From an uncultured Muribaculaceae bacterium (GTDB lineage: Bacteria > Bacteroidota > Bacteroidia > Bacteroidales > Muribaculaceae), in NCBI GenBank assembly GCA_910585275.1, contig CAJUCW010000018.1, positions 23,088-87,087 of the forward strand: 64,000 nucleotides of DNA. The letters are read 5' to 3'. Each line of letters starts with the position of its first letter. Within the stretch, counting starts at the first letter, position 1. Below the pieces are notes generated by a model that worked only from the letters and a program-made list of their open reading frames with translations, searched no databases and had not been told where the DNA came from. The position numbers were made by a program, and so were the translations under genes. This document shows, in pieces, positions 37,728 through 46,666 of this stretch.

Positions 37728-40697
37728 TTAGAATGAAACGTTAAGACCGAACACGTAGCTCCTGCACTGGGGATAGGTGCCCCAGTCGATGCCCTGCACG
37801 GCACCGCTGTTGCCCCATTGGTTCACCTCCGGGTCGAAGCCTTTGTATTTGGTGAATGTATATACGTTGGAAGCCGTGAAATAGGGCTGAAGTTTAGAGA
37901 TGCCTAATTTCTGCATCCATTTGCCTGAGAAGTTATATGACAATGAAATGTCTTTGATTCTCAGATAGCTGCCGTCTTCGATAAAATAAGTTGAATTCTT
38001 CATGTCGTAGCCGGCTTTAGGCACGTCGGTAATCTGTCCGGGAATTCTCCAGCGGTTAAGCACGACAGTTGTCTGGTTTTTGCCGTCATACATTCCTTCG
38101 GTTTCCATTCTGGATGCATTGAAGATGTCGTTGCCGTATGACCCTGTCAGGAAGATGCTGAGGTTGAAGCCTTTCCAGGAGAATGAGTTGGTCATGCCGA
38201 ACGTGAAATCGGGATTCGGGTCGCCGATGTAGGTACGGTCAGACGAAGAGATGCGTCCGTCGTTGTTGATGTCGCGGTACATGAGTTCGCCGGTTTCCGG
38301 ATCTACGCCGTCGCTGATATATCCGTAGAATCCGCCGAGGGCCCTTCCTGATTCATTGCGCACCACGTTTTCGTTGACGTATTCCGATGTCTTTCCGTCG
38401 TTGTATATTTTCTGTAGCGCAAGTTTCGTGAGTTTATTGCGGTTGAACGACATGTTGAAATCTGTGTCCCATGTAAAGTCGCCCTGGAAGTTGTGGGAAG
38501 TGATGTTGAACTCGAAGCCCTTGTTGACCATCTCGCCTTCGTTGCGTTGTATTGAACTTGCAGCGGCAGCTCCGGCAGGGAGCGACACCCACATGAGCAT
38601 GTCTGAGGTCTTCTTGTAATAATAGTCGGCAGCGAGGTTGATTCTTCCGTTGAGCACTGCGAAGTCCACTCCGACGCCCCATTGCGATGTGGTTTCCCAG
38701 GTAAGGTCGGTGGTGCGGAGGTTGGCCTGGGTTATGGTGGGCAGGGCATGTTCCTTACCCTCTTCATACCAAGGCACACGGTTGATGTTGTATCGTTGGA
38801 GATATGCATAGTCGCCTATACCGCCTTGGTTGCCCGTCTTGCCCCAGCCGCCGCGGAGTTTGAGGTCGGAAATCCAGGTAATGTTGTTCATGAAGCTTTC
38901 CTGGTTGATTCGCCATGCAGCTGAAACGGAAGGGAACGCTTTCCACCTGTGGTCGGGATGAAGTTTTGAAGAGCCGTCGTAGCGTATGTTGGCGGTGAGT
39001 AGATAGCGTGAATCATAATTATATGCCACGCGGGCGAGATACGACATGATTGACCATTCCGATGCTGCCGAACCGGCACCGTTAAGGCCGATTTTGTTTG
39101 CTGCGTTAAGGGTCTGGATGATGTCGTCGCGGTAGTGTGAGCCGCTTATGTAGCTGTTGCGGTAGTCTGAGTCGGTCCAGGAAGAGCCGGCCATGACGTC
39201 GATTCCGTGTTTGCCGAAGTCGTGTTTCCAGTTGAGGATATTGTCCCATGTAAGGACTGTGTTCTGGTTGCGGTTGTCGCTGCCTTCGCCATACTGCTCT
39301 CGGCCGCGTGTAGTTGAGACGGGGTCGAGGAAGGTAGTGTTGAGTGCATTCCTGCGGTCGAGGGTGAATTTGCTTTGGAGCGTGAGGCCGGGCAGGAAAG
39401 TGAAGAAGAGTTCTCCGGAAGCGATTATACGGTTCTCTTTGTCTCTGTTATATTTTTGGCGCGCCACATTTTCAATGGGATGCTGGAGGTTGACGCCATA
39501 AAAGTTGTTGTAGTATTGCTGTGGATTTTCCGGGTCCCATACGGGTGCGTAGGTAGGGGTGTTGATGGTGGCAAGGATAACGCCTCCGCGGCTTGCCCCT
39601 GTGCCCATTGCGCCGCCTCCGTTTGAGGAATAATCGGAATATGATACGTTGGTTTTTGCGGTGAGCCATTTGAAAAGCTCGCTTTCAACGTTCATTCTGA
39701 AATTATAACGCTGATAGAAGGACGATTTGATGATGCCGCCGTCGCGCTGATACCCTCCCGAGAAGTAGTATTTAAGCTTGTCGGTGGCCTGCGAAATGCT
39801 CACGTTGTAATTTTGGGTGGAGCCTGTGCGGAATGTTTCGTCCTGCCAATCTGTGACGTCGGAAAGTCCCTCGGGCACTGACACGAGTCCGATTTCATCC
39901 TGAAGTTCCTTATATTGCTGATAGTTTAGAACATCGATTTTCTTTACCACTTCCGTGAAACCGCCCTGTACATTGAGTGAGACCTGAGCCTTCCCTTTAG
40001 AAGCATGCTTTGTAGAAATTAGGATGACTCCGTTTGCGCCGCGAGAGCCATAAATGGCGGCAGCCGAAGCGTCCTTAAGAATCTGCATGCTTTCTATGTC
40101 GTTGGGGGCGAGGAAGCTTACGTTGTCAACGGGGACTCCGTCAACCACATAAAGAGGGTCGTTCGAACCGTTCATTGATGTTGTGCCGCGCACCCTGATT
40201 GTCATTGAGCCACCGGGGGCACCGTTGGGCGACGACACCGCGATACCGGCAGCTTTTCCCTGAAGGGCCTGGGCTGCCGAAATTATGGGACGGTTGTCGA
40301 TGTCTTTTTCTCCTACGGTTGACACCGCCGTGGTCAAGTCTTTGCGTTTTACTGCGCCATAACCGATTACTACCACTTCATCGAGGTTGGAACTGTCTTC
40401 TTCAAGAACCACTTCCATCGATGCGGATGCCTTAATCTCCTTAGAGACGCATCCTATATAGGAAAACACGAGAACGGACCCTTGTGGTACGTTGATTTTA
40501 AACTTACCGTCGATGTCGGTGGCCGTACCCATTCCGGGTTGTCCTTTCACTCCGACGGTTACGCCGATTAACGGCTCATTGTCCTTGTCGGTCACGATGC
40601 CTGAGGCAAGAATGTCGGCGGCGAATGCCGGCATACTTCCAAATATCGTAAAAACCACACAAAGGGCGAATGTCAGAAGATTGCACTTCGTTTTCAT
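37728..40697 (-). CDS. susC: SusC/RagA-family TonB-dependent transporter
   Basis: This 989-residue outer membrane protein has a signal peptide (to about 26), a carboxypeptidase-regulatory-like domain (about 29-105, ASGIVTDKDNEPLIGVTVGV), the linker DEVVVIGYG, a plug domain with LQGKAAGIAVSSPNGAPGGS and DVSFLAPNDIESMQILKDASA-type motifs, and a 22-strand barrel ending in the aromatic SYVFGLNVSF. With SusD it imports oligosaccharides with TonB energy. It is the first structural gene of the PUL, behind its own promoter and a long leader. Confidence 0.97.
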   Translation of the reverse strand: MKTKCNLLTFALCVVFTIFGSMPAFAADILASGIVTDKDNEPLIGVTVGVKGQPGMGTATDIDGKFKINVPQGSVLVFSYIGCVSKEIKASASMEVVLEEDSSNLDEVVVIGYGAVKRKDLTTAVSTVGEKDIDNRPIISAAQALQGKAAGIAVSSPNGAPGGSMTIRVRGTTSMNGSNDPLYVVDGVPVDNVSFLAPNDIESMQILKDASAAAIYGSRGANGVILISTKHASKGKAQVSLNVQGGFTEVVKKIDVLNYQQYKELQDEIGLVSVPEGLSDVTDWQDETFRTGSTQNYNVSISQATDKLKYYFSGGYQRDGGIIKSSFYQRYNFRMNVESELFKWLTAKTNVSYSDYSSNGGGAMGTGASRGGVILATINTPTYAPVWDPENPQQYYNNFYGVNLQHPIENVARQKYNRDKENRIIASGELFFTFLPGLTLQSKFTLDRRNALNTTFLDPVSTTRGREQYGEGSDNRNQNTVLTWDNILNWKHDFGKHGIDVMAGSSWTDSDYRNSYISGSHYRDDIIQTLNAANKIGLNGAGSAASEWSIMSYLARVAYNYDSRYLLTANIRYDGSSKLHPDHRWKAFPSVSAAWRINQESFMNNITWISDLKLRGGWGKTGNQGGIGDYAYLQRYNINRVPWYEEGKEHALPTITQANLRTTDLTWETTSQWGVGVDFAVLNGRINLAADYYYKKTSDMLMWVSLPAGAAAASSIQRNEGEMVNKGFEFNITSHNFQGDFTWDTDFNMSFNRNKLTKLALQKIYNDGKTSEYVNENVVRNESGRALGGFYGYISDGVDPETGELMYRDINNDGRISSSDRTYIGDPNPDFTFGMTNSFSWKGFNLSIFLTGSYGNDIFNASRMETEGMYDGKNQTTVVLNRWRIPGQITDVPKAGYDMKNSTYFIEDGSYLRIKDISLSYNFSGKWMQKLGISKLQPYFTASNVYTFTKYKGFDPEVNQWGNSGAVQGIDWGTYPQCRSYVFGLNVSF

Positions 40698-40780
40698 TTG
40701 GTGTTAGTTTTTAATTATTGAGTTTTATGGTTTCTTTCGTTGTGTCCGTCTGATGCCGGTTTTGAGTTTTTCGGGTGGCG

Positions 40781-40805
40781 GGGGAAGGCAGGTTATGCCT
40801 TCCCC
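40781..40805. promoter_or_regulatory. Perfect 10-bp hairpin in the susC leader
   Basis: GGGGAAGGCA and TGCCTTCCCC enclose a five-base loop. No U-run follows on the minus strand. It sits ~85-110 bases before the susC ATG, inside the ~200-base leader inferred from the -7 element. Confidence 0.55.
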
Positions 40806-40911
40806 ACGACATTCCTAAAAACTAACTCTTATTATAAACCTGTAAATGCTATCAGAGAGGGAGATTTTTTCACGGGCATTTCATGGATGGCCGATTTGAA
40901 ATCTTACGATG

Positions 40912-40919
40912 CAAAGTTA
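40912..40919 (-). promoter_or_regulatory. -7 element of susC operon
   Basis: TAACTTTG on the minus strand fits TAnnTTTG and follows the regulator terminator. The -33 element is weak, which would suit a promoter needing activation by the DUF6377-type regulator. That last point is inference. Confidence 0.5.
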
Positions 40920-40971
40920 TATGAATTTATCAAGGGTTGTATGGGAAGGTAAGTGATATGAGTAAATGATA

Positions 40972-41017
40972 TAAAAGCAAAACCAACAGATTTACAAATG
41001 TTTGCAAATCTGTTGGT
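40972..41017 (-). terminator. Regulator terminator
   Basis: ACCAACAGATTT and AAATCTGTTGGT form a 12-bp stem. Reading on the minus strand, it is followed by TTTTGCTTTTATATC. It separates the regulator gene from the susC transcription unit. Confidence 0.75.
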
Positions 41018-41067
41018 GTGAAATAAAGTAAATTGCGGGATGCTTTTAAAAAGCTGCTATAGACTTG

Positions 41068-42780
41068 TCAGGAGGGGCGGTCCATGAACTTGCCAAGGGT
41101 GCGGACCGTCTCTGCGAACACTTCCTTGGGGATGATTGCCTTGTTGCGTACTCTGAACCGGTTGTTGTAAACCGTCTGTGAAGAACAATGGAGAAACTCC
41201 GCAATTTTAACGCTGTCGGTGATTCCGAGTCTGACAAGGGCGTAAATACGGAGTTCGGTGTTGAGGAGTTCCCCTTCTTTCGGAGTGATTTTTTTATCGT
41301 CTTGCAGGAGGGAATTGAAGTCGTTCACGAAATCCGGGTAAATATGAAGGAATATCGTGTCGAAAGAATGATAGAAGTCTTTCAGTTCGTCTTTCATCAT
41401 TTCTGTGCTGGCGGTGGCATCTTCTATTTCACGATATTTCCGTGTCTTTGCCTTCACGTGTATGCTTTTGCGGAAATCTTCAAGTTTGCGGATATAATTC
41501 GAGCAGATTGTGAAAATATAGCCAATATATTCCTCCTTTACGTAGTTGGCTTCGTTGAGCTCTTCGTTTTTGGCCTTAAGGCTTTCATTGAGTTCCTTAA
41601 GGCGACTGTTGACGTCGTTAAGCTGCCTGTGGGCTTCAGAAAGCTCCTCCATATTCCTGTTTAGTGTTTTGTTGGCGTCGTCGAGGTTGTCTCCCTGTTT
41701 CCTAAGTCTCCGGTTTTGCAGGATGATAACGGAAATTGCCCCGACAAGAATAGTGGCGAGAATACATACTATAATCAGGAATGTCGTGATTCGGCGTTCC
41801 TGTTTTCTATTGCGTTCCTGATAAGCCTTGTTGATGTCGTCTTGCGTACGGGCCATTCCGAACGCCCTGACTCTGTTTGGGAATGAAAGGGCTTTGGTCA
41901 GACTGTAGTTTATATAGGAATAAGCTCGGTCGATATCGCCGTCTTCAAACATGATGCGTGCAAGGTCTTCAAGCGAGGCTATTTCTGCGTTTGCTGTTTT
42001 CACGTCGATAATGGCCGAGAGTGCCATATATTTCTTGAAATTCTCCCGGTCTCCTTTCCATTCATAAAGTTTAGAAAGGATATAAGCGTTTTTTGCATCC
42101 TGCCGTGTGTTTTGTTTCCCCTCTTCAAGCTTTTGCTTCAAGGCGGGGATAAGAGAATCGTCGGATTTGTCTGTGCCGAGAATGTCCCAACCTTTATACC
42201 ATAGAAAGTCGTGATGTGAGGGTGGTATGACAGCCATGATTGAATCCTTATAAGCCCGCTCCTTTATATAATATTCATTGACGGAGCCTCCCGCGTAATT
42301 TCCAAGATGGCTGTAGAGATATATCATCTGCCCGTAATAGTCGGTAAGGACGTTTTCAGGGAGTTGGGCGGGGTTTATGCGTGTCATTATCTCTTCCGCT
42401 TCTTTCAGCAGTCCGGTGCCTGTGAGGAGATTCGATTTGTCGATTTTGCTTTTGATTTCCCATTCTTTATTTCCGGAAGATTGTGCGATTTCCAGGTTTC
42501 GATTGATATACTTCAGTGCGGAATCAGCATTGTAGGTGGCGAATTCGTCATAAAGAAGGGTGTTGTATAGATAGCGTTCTGTCAAAGAAGCCGCATTGTT
42601 GTCCTTTTGTTTAAGTTCTGCGATTTTCATAAGTTTGTCACGCTCGAAATCGTTTTTCTTTTCAAGAAGTGAATCAAGCATATAAATGTATGTTTCGTTT
42701 TCCTCATTAGATGCGGCGACAATATAAGGATGAAAATTTGTCAACGAAATAAACAAGAGAGCCCAAAAAAGTTGTTTCAT
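41068..42780 (-). CDS. DUF6377-type membrane regulator with TPR sensor and C-terminal HTH
   Basis: This 570-residue protein has a signal peptide (to about 23), a periplasmic TPR-type helical region (about 30-320), one transmembrane helix (about 332-354), a cytoplasmic coiled coil (about 365-430) and a C-terminal helix-turn-helix (LGITDSVKIAEFLHCSSQTVYNNR, about 526-549). The layout matches the one-component trans-envelope regulators that I recall at the fungal beta-1,6-glucan locus of Bacteroides. It should sense a glycan cue in the periplasm and activate the susC promoter downstream. Confidence 0.8.
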   Translation of the reverse strand: MKQLFWALLFISLTNFHPYIVAASNEENETYIYMLDSLLEKKNDFERDKLMKIAELKQKDNNAASLTERYLYNTLLYDEFATYNADSALKYINRNLEIAQSSGNKEWEIKSKIDKSNLLTGTGLLKEAEEIMTRINPAQLPENVLTDYYGQMIYLYSHLGNYAGGSVNEYYIKERAYKDSIMAVIPPSHHDFLWYKGWDILGTDKSDDSLIPALKQKLEEGKQNTRQDAKNAYILSKLYEWKGDRENFKKYMALSAIIDVKTANAEIASLEDLARIMFEDGDIDRAYSYINYSLTKALSFPNRVRAFGMARTQDDINKAYQERNRKQERRITTFLIIVCILATILVGAISVIILQNRRLRKQGDNLDDANKTLNRNMEELSEAHRQLNDVNSRLKELNESLKAKNEELNEANYVKEEYIGYIFTICSNYIRKLEDFRKSIHVKAKTRKYREIEDATASTEMMKDELKDFYHSFDTIFLHIYPDFVNDFNSLLQDDKKITPKEGELLNTELRIYALVRLGITDSVKIAEFLHCSSQTVYNNRFRVRNKAIIPKEVFAETVRTLGKFMDRPS

Positions 42781-42847
42781 GATACGGTTCGTTGGAGTAT
42801 AGTGTTGAAATTATTTAACTTAATGAGGTTTAAATACTTTATGAATG

Positions 42848-42879
42848 CAAAATTATCCAATAATTTTTAAATATACAAA
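42848..42879 (-). promoter_or_regulatory. Consensus promoter of the regulator gene
   Basis: On the minus strand TTTG (42879-42876) and TAATTTTG (42855-42848) are 20 bases apart. This matches the Bacteroidetes consensus and lies about 70 bases before the regulator ATG. Confidence 0.75.
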
Positions 42880-42961
42880 TATAATTGCAACTTCTTAAAC
42901 AGCTTCAATAAAATCGTCAATAATAAAAAAGTTTAAACGACATCAATAAAAAAGCGTTCAT

Positions 42962-42995
42962 TTTGCTAAAAAATAAATATATTTGATTAATTTTG
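42962..42995 (+). promoter_or_regulatory. lysC promoter
   Basis: TTTG (42962-42965) and TAATTTTG (42988-42995) are 22 bases apart on the plus strand. It lies about 106 bases before the aspartate kinase ATG. The gap 42781-43100 holds this and the divergent regulator promoter; no gene is seen. Confidence 0.6.
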
Positions 42996-43100
42996 CGAAG
43001 TTTTTCTATAGGTATTGAATTTTTGTGACCGCCGAAAAAATATCATTAGGCCATATGCATGTTTTTGGCGGTTGCTATCGTTCTCATTTGAAACATATAT

Positions 43101-44411
43101 ATGAAGGTAATGAAGTTTGGAGGCACTTCCGTGGGGAGTGCCCAAAGAATGAAGAATATGGTTGGTCTCGTGGCTGCCGCCGGAAACGTCACGGTGGTGT
43201 TGAGTGCTATGTCAGGCACCACCAACAGTTTGATTTCCATCTCCCAAAGCATTAAGGACAGGGAGGCAGCCAATGCTGCCAAGCAGATAGATGACCTTGA
43301 GAAAAAGTATATCCAGACGGCTAAAGAACTTCTTAATGACAAGAATCTTCTTGAAGATGCCCTCGGATATGTGAGTAAGGTGTTCGAAGAACTTAGGGGG
43401 TATGTCAACGCTCCGTTCTCTATAAAAGAGGAGAAAGAGGTGGTGGCATACGGAGAAAAATTATCCACCAATCTTGTGGCACTCTACATGAAAGAGAAGG
43501 GGCTTAACGCTGTGCTTCTCGATGCTACGGAATTCATGAGAATCACCGCCGAAGGCGAACCTGACCAGGAATATATCAGAGAGAATGTAAATGCAGTGAT
43601 AGCCCGTAATCCGGAAGTTGATATATATCTTACGCAGGGTTTCATTTGCCGCAACCATCTTGGCGAAATCGACAATCTTCAGCGCGGCGGGAGCGATTAC
43701 ACCGCATCGCTTATTGGGGCGGCCATCGCAGCGGATGAAATCCAGATATGGACCGATATAGATGGAATGCACAACAACGACCCCAGGTTTGTGGAAGGCA
43801 CTTCTCCGGTGGGCGAACTTCATTTCGAGGAGGCTGCCGAGCTTGCTTATTTCGGGGCGAAGATTCTCCACCCGACTTGTGTGCAGCCTGCGAAGTATGC
43901 CAATATTCCCGTGCGTCTTCTCAACACCATGCAGCCGGAGGCTCCCGGTACTGTGATTTTCAATGCAAAACCCACGCATACCATTAAGGCGGTGGCAGCG
44001 AAAGACAATATCACGGCCATAAAAATCAAGAGCAGCCACATGCTTCTGGCATATGGTTTTCTTCGCAAAGTGTTTGAAATTTTCGAAAAATTCCAGACCC
44101 CTATCGACATGATTACCACTTCGGAGGTGGGCGTATCGGTAACAATAGACAACGAACGCAATCTTAAGTCTATCCTTGCCGAACTTGAAGAATATGGGGA
44201 AGTGTCGGTTGACCGCGACATGGTGATTGTTTGTGTGGTGGGCGACCTTGAATGGCAGAACCGAGGTTTCGAGGCAGAAGTGGTCAACGCTCTCAAGGAG
44301 ATTCCGGTGCGTATGATTTCATACGGCGGAAGCAACTACAATATTTCCCTTCTTATCCGTAAGGAAGATAAAATCCGTTCGCTCCAGCTGCTTAGTCAAC
44401 ATCTTTTCTGA
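43101..44411 (+). CDS. lysC: Aspartate kinase, monofunctional
   Basis: The enzyme phosphorylates L-aspartate as the first step toward diaminopimelate and lysine. At 436 residues it has KFGGTSVGS (5-13), the catalytic GGSDYTASLIG, and C-terminal ACT domains (IKIKSSHMLLAYGFLRKVFEIF and VCVVGD) that should bind feedback effectors. There is no homoserine dehydrogenase domain. The stop is one base before the lysA ATG, so they form a dedicated lysine/DAP unit. Confidence 0.94.
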   Translation: MKVMKFGGTSVGSAQRMKNMVGLVAAAGNVTVVLSAMSGTTNSLISISQSIKDREAANAAKQIDDLEKKYIQTAKELLNDKNLLEDALGYVSKVFEELRGYVNAPFSIKEEKEVVAYGEKLSTNLVALYMKEKGLNAVLLDATEFMRITAEGEPDQEYIRENVNAVIARNPEVDIYLTQGFICRNHLGEIDNLQRGGSDYTASLIGAAIAADEIQIWTDIDGMHNNDPRFVEGTSPVGELHFEEAAELAYFGAKILHPTCVQPAKYANIPVRLLNTMQPEAPGTVIFNAKPTHTIKAVAAKDNITAIKIKSSHMLLAYGFLRKVFEIFEKFQTPIDMITTSEVGVSVTIDNERNLKSILAELEEYGEVSVDRDMVIVCVVGDLEWQNRGFEAEVVNALKEIPVRMISYGGSNYNISLLIRKEDKIRSLQLLSQHLF

Positions 44412-44412
44412 T

Positions 44413-45561
44413 ATGGGCCAGACATATTTTCCGGTTGACCGTTTTCGCAACGCGTCAACCCCTCTATATTACTACGACCTCCATTTGCTTGAGGCCACTT
44501 TGGACGAAGTGAAGGCATGCTCGTCTTTCCCGGGCTATCACGTGCATTACGCCGTAAAGGCTAATGCCAACCAAGAAATCCTTCGACATATTGCGGCTGC
44601 CGGCCTGGGTGCCGACACCGTCAGTCTAGGAGAAATAAAAGCTGCATTAGGCGCCGGTTTCCCGGCTCCTAAAATTGTGTTCGCGGGTGTAGGTAAGACC
44701 GATGAGGAGATTTCCATGGCTCTTGAACTTGGAATCGGGTGCTTCAATGTGGAATCGGAAGCCGAACTCCGTGCCATCGTTGCGATTGCGGAAAAAATGG
44801 GCAAAAAGGCTCCCGTGGCGTTGAGGGTAAACCCGGAAATCGATGCCCACACGCATCATTATATAACCACGGGGCTTGCAGAAAATAAATTCGGAATCGC
44901 CTTGACGATGCTTGATATCCTTCTCGACGATTGCTTTAAATCGGAATGGATTGATTTCAGGGGATTGCATTTTCACATAGGCAGTCAGATTACAGACCTT
45001 GAGCCTTATCGCATTTTGTGTGAGCGTATAAACGGTTTGCAGGCGAAATATCCCGACATCGTGATTCCGTCGATAAATGTAGGTGGCGGATTGGGTGTGG
45101 ATTATGATGATCCGGAAGGAAATCCCATTCCCGATTTCAAAGGGTATTTCAAGGTCTTTAAAGAAAATCTTCAGCTACGTCCCGGGCAAGAGTTGCATTT
45201 TGAACTCGGACGCGCCATAGTGGCGCAATGTGGTTCGCTGATTTGCAAAGTGGTATATGTGAAGGAGGGTGTAGGAAAGAAATTCGTTATACTCGACGGC
45301 GGAATGACCGCGCTTATACGTCCGGCGCTTTATCAGGCGCATCATAAGATTGAAAACATCACTTCGAAGTCGGAGGAGATGGAGAAGTATGACGTGGTTG
45401 GGCCGATATGCGAATCTTCGGACGTATTCGGCATTGAAGAGGTATTGCCTGAAACAAAACGTGGCGATCTCATAGCGTTGCGTTCTGCGGGAGCCTATGG
45501 AGAGGCTATGGCATCATGCTATAACTGCCGTGCTCTTCCCGAAGCCCTGTTCAGTAGATAA
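44413..45561 (+). CDS. lysA: Diaminopimelate decarboxylase
   Basis: LysA decarboxylates meso-DAP to lysine. It is a 382-residue PLP-dependent type III fold enzyme. The Schiff-base Lys is K49 in HYAVKANAN. GGGLGVDYD binds the phosphate, and PICESSDVFG carries the catalytic Cys in the second half. It ends with YGEAMASCYNCRALP, typical of the family. A terminator follows 26 bases later. Confidence 0.93.
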   Translation: MGQTYFPVDRFRNASTPLYYYDLHLLEATLDEVKACSSFPGYHVHYAVKANANQEILRHIAAAGLGADTVSLGEIKAALGAGFPAPKIVFAGVGKTDEEISMALELGIGCFNVESEAELRAIVAIAEKMGKKAPVALRVNPEIDAHTHHYITTGLAENKFGIALTMLDILLDDCFKSEWIDFRGLHFHIGSQITDLEPYRILCERINGLQAKYPDIVIPSINVGGGLGVDYDDPEGNPIPDFKGYFKVFKENLQLRPGQELHFELGRAIVAQCGSLICKVVYVKEGVGKKFVILDGGMTALIRPALYQAHHKIENITSKSEEMEKYDVVGPICESSDVFGIEEVLPETKRGDLIALRSAGAYGEAMASCYNCRALPEALFSR

Positions 45562-45587
45562 AAAGGAATCAAATTGCAAAATATGAT

Positions 45588-45620
45588 GGGGAGGCCTGCG
45601 TGTCTCCCCAACTTTTTTTA
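45588..45620 (+). terminator. lysC-lysA terminator
   Basis: GGGGAG (45588-45593) and CTCCCC (45604-45609) flank a ten-base loop, followed by AACTTTTTTTA. Confidence 0.8.
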
Positions 45621-45676
45621 TGCCGGGGTTGTTAGTCAAAAAGCATATTGCTTCTGAAACTTCGTTGTATAATTTT

Positions 45677-46579
45677 ATGAAGATTCCATTTATAACTATA
45701 CTTGCGTTGCTGGCGGTGGTTTTGCCGGCTTATCCGCAGTTTGACATGCTTCAACCCGTGGATGAGTCGGGCTACGGACTGGTGAAGACCAATCTTACAT
45801 TTAGCTATGACCATGCATTCGGTGCCGTTCCGGACAATTTAAACGGGCGTGTGTCATATCAGTTTATCAATAAGCCGTTTCTTAAATTCACGGCCAACGC
45901 AAGGTTTAATACCCTTTGGGCGAATTTCGAAGATTCCCGGTTATCCGAACCCCTGGATGCATGGGGAATAGGATTGAATGGCAACCATTACTACGGTAGC
46001 TTCGGCTTCACAGCTCTCGGTTTCCTTCCTGTTTTCGGTAAGCCGTTGGCCATGCTTGCCACGGGAAGTGCGGAATGGTCAAACCATTGTTTCGGAAGGG
46101 TTTCGGGGTTATTCGGAGCCGTCTATCTTCTGAAGCTTAACAAGAACACACAGTTCGGTATAGGCCCTATCGTTTTGATTCACACTGCGTCGAGTTTTCC
46201 GGTGCTTCCGGGTATCATTTACCGTCATCGCTTTAATAAAAACCTTGCCCTCAATATATATGGCGGCATTTTTGGGCTCGAATTCAATCCGACCCCGGAT
46301 GACCTTATCGTTTTCGGTGGCGACCTCGACGTGAGAAGTTTCTATTTCAAACCTCATAAGGAAGGGTGGCCCGACAAATGCAGGTTCACGATGACCCTTT
46401 TTCGTCCGGGCCTGAAATATAAACGTCGGATTGCAAGGAACTTTTATGGGGAAATCGGAGCCGGGGTTGGTTTCAAGATGTCGGGACGTGTCACGGGAGC
46501 GACGAAGTCTAAAAGATATCTTGATTTCGATGAAGACCCTTCTTTTTTTCTTAAGGCAACGGTGAGCTATTCGTTGTAG
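45677..46579 (+). CDS. Outer-membrane beta-barrel-like protein of unknown function
   Basis: I do not recognise a named family. From the ATG at 45677 this protein has 300 residues, a signal peptide (to about 21, ending AYPQ) and alternating hydrophobic strands, ending in FFLKATVSYSL with an aromatic or hydrophobic C-terminal strand. The repeated short motifs (YHRHRFNKNLALNIYGGIFGL and MTLFRPGLKYKRRI) suit a small outer-membrane barrel. It stands between the lysine unit and a prolyl oligopeptidase on the other strand, sharing a bidirectional terminator with it. Confidence 0.6.
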   Translation: MKIPFITILALLAVVLPAYPQFDMLQPVDESGYGLVKTNLTFSYDHAFGAVPDNLNGRVSYQFINKPFLKFTANARFNTLWANFEDSRLSEPLDAWGIGLNGNHYYGSFGFTALGFLPVFGKPLAMLATGSAEWSNHCFGRVSGLFGAVYLLKLNKNTQFGIGPIVLIHTASSFPVLPGIIYRHRFNKNLALNIYGGIFGLEFNPTPDDLIVFGGDLDVRSFYFKPHKEGWPDKCRFTMTLFRPGLKYKRRIARNFYGEIGAGVGFKMSGRVTGATKSKRYLDFDEDPSFFLKATVSYSL

Positions 46580-46602
46580 AGATTGCGGGATGGTCTTATA
46601 AG

Positions 46603-46642
46603 AAAATACGGTGTGCCATAGTTGTTTGGCACACCGTATTTT
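46603..46642. terminator. Bidirectional terminator
   Basis: AAAATACGGTGTGCCA and TGGCACACCGTATTTT form a 16-bp stem with A and T tails on both sides. It serves the beta-barrel gene on plus and the peptidase gene on minus. Confidence 0.9.
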
Positions 46643-46666
46643 TTGAAACGGGTTATACAGGTCGGT

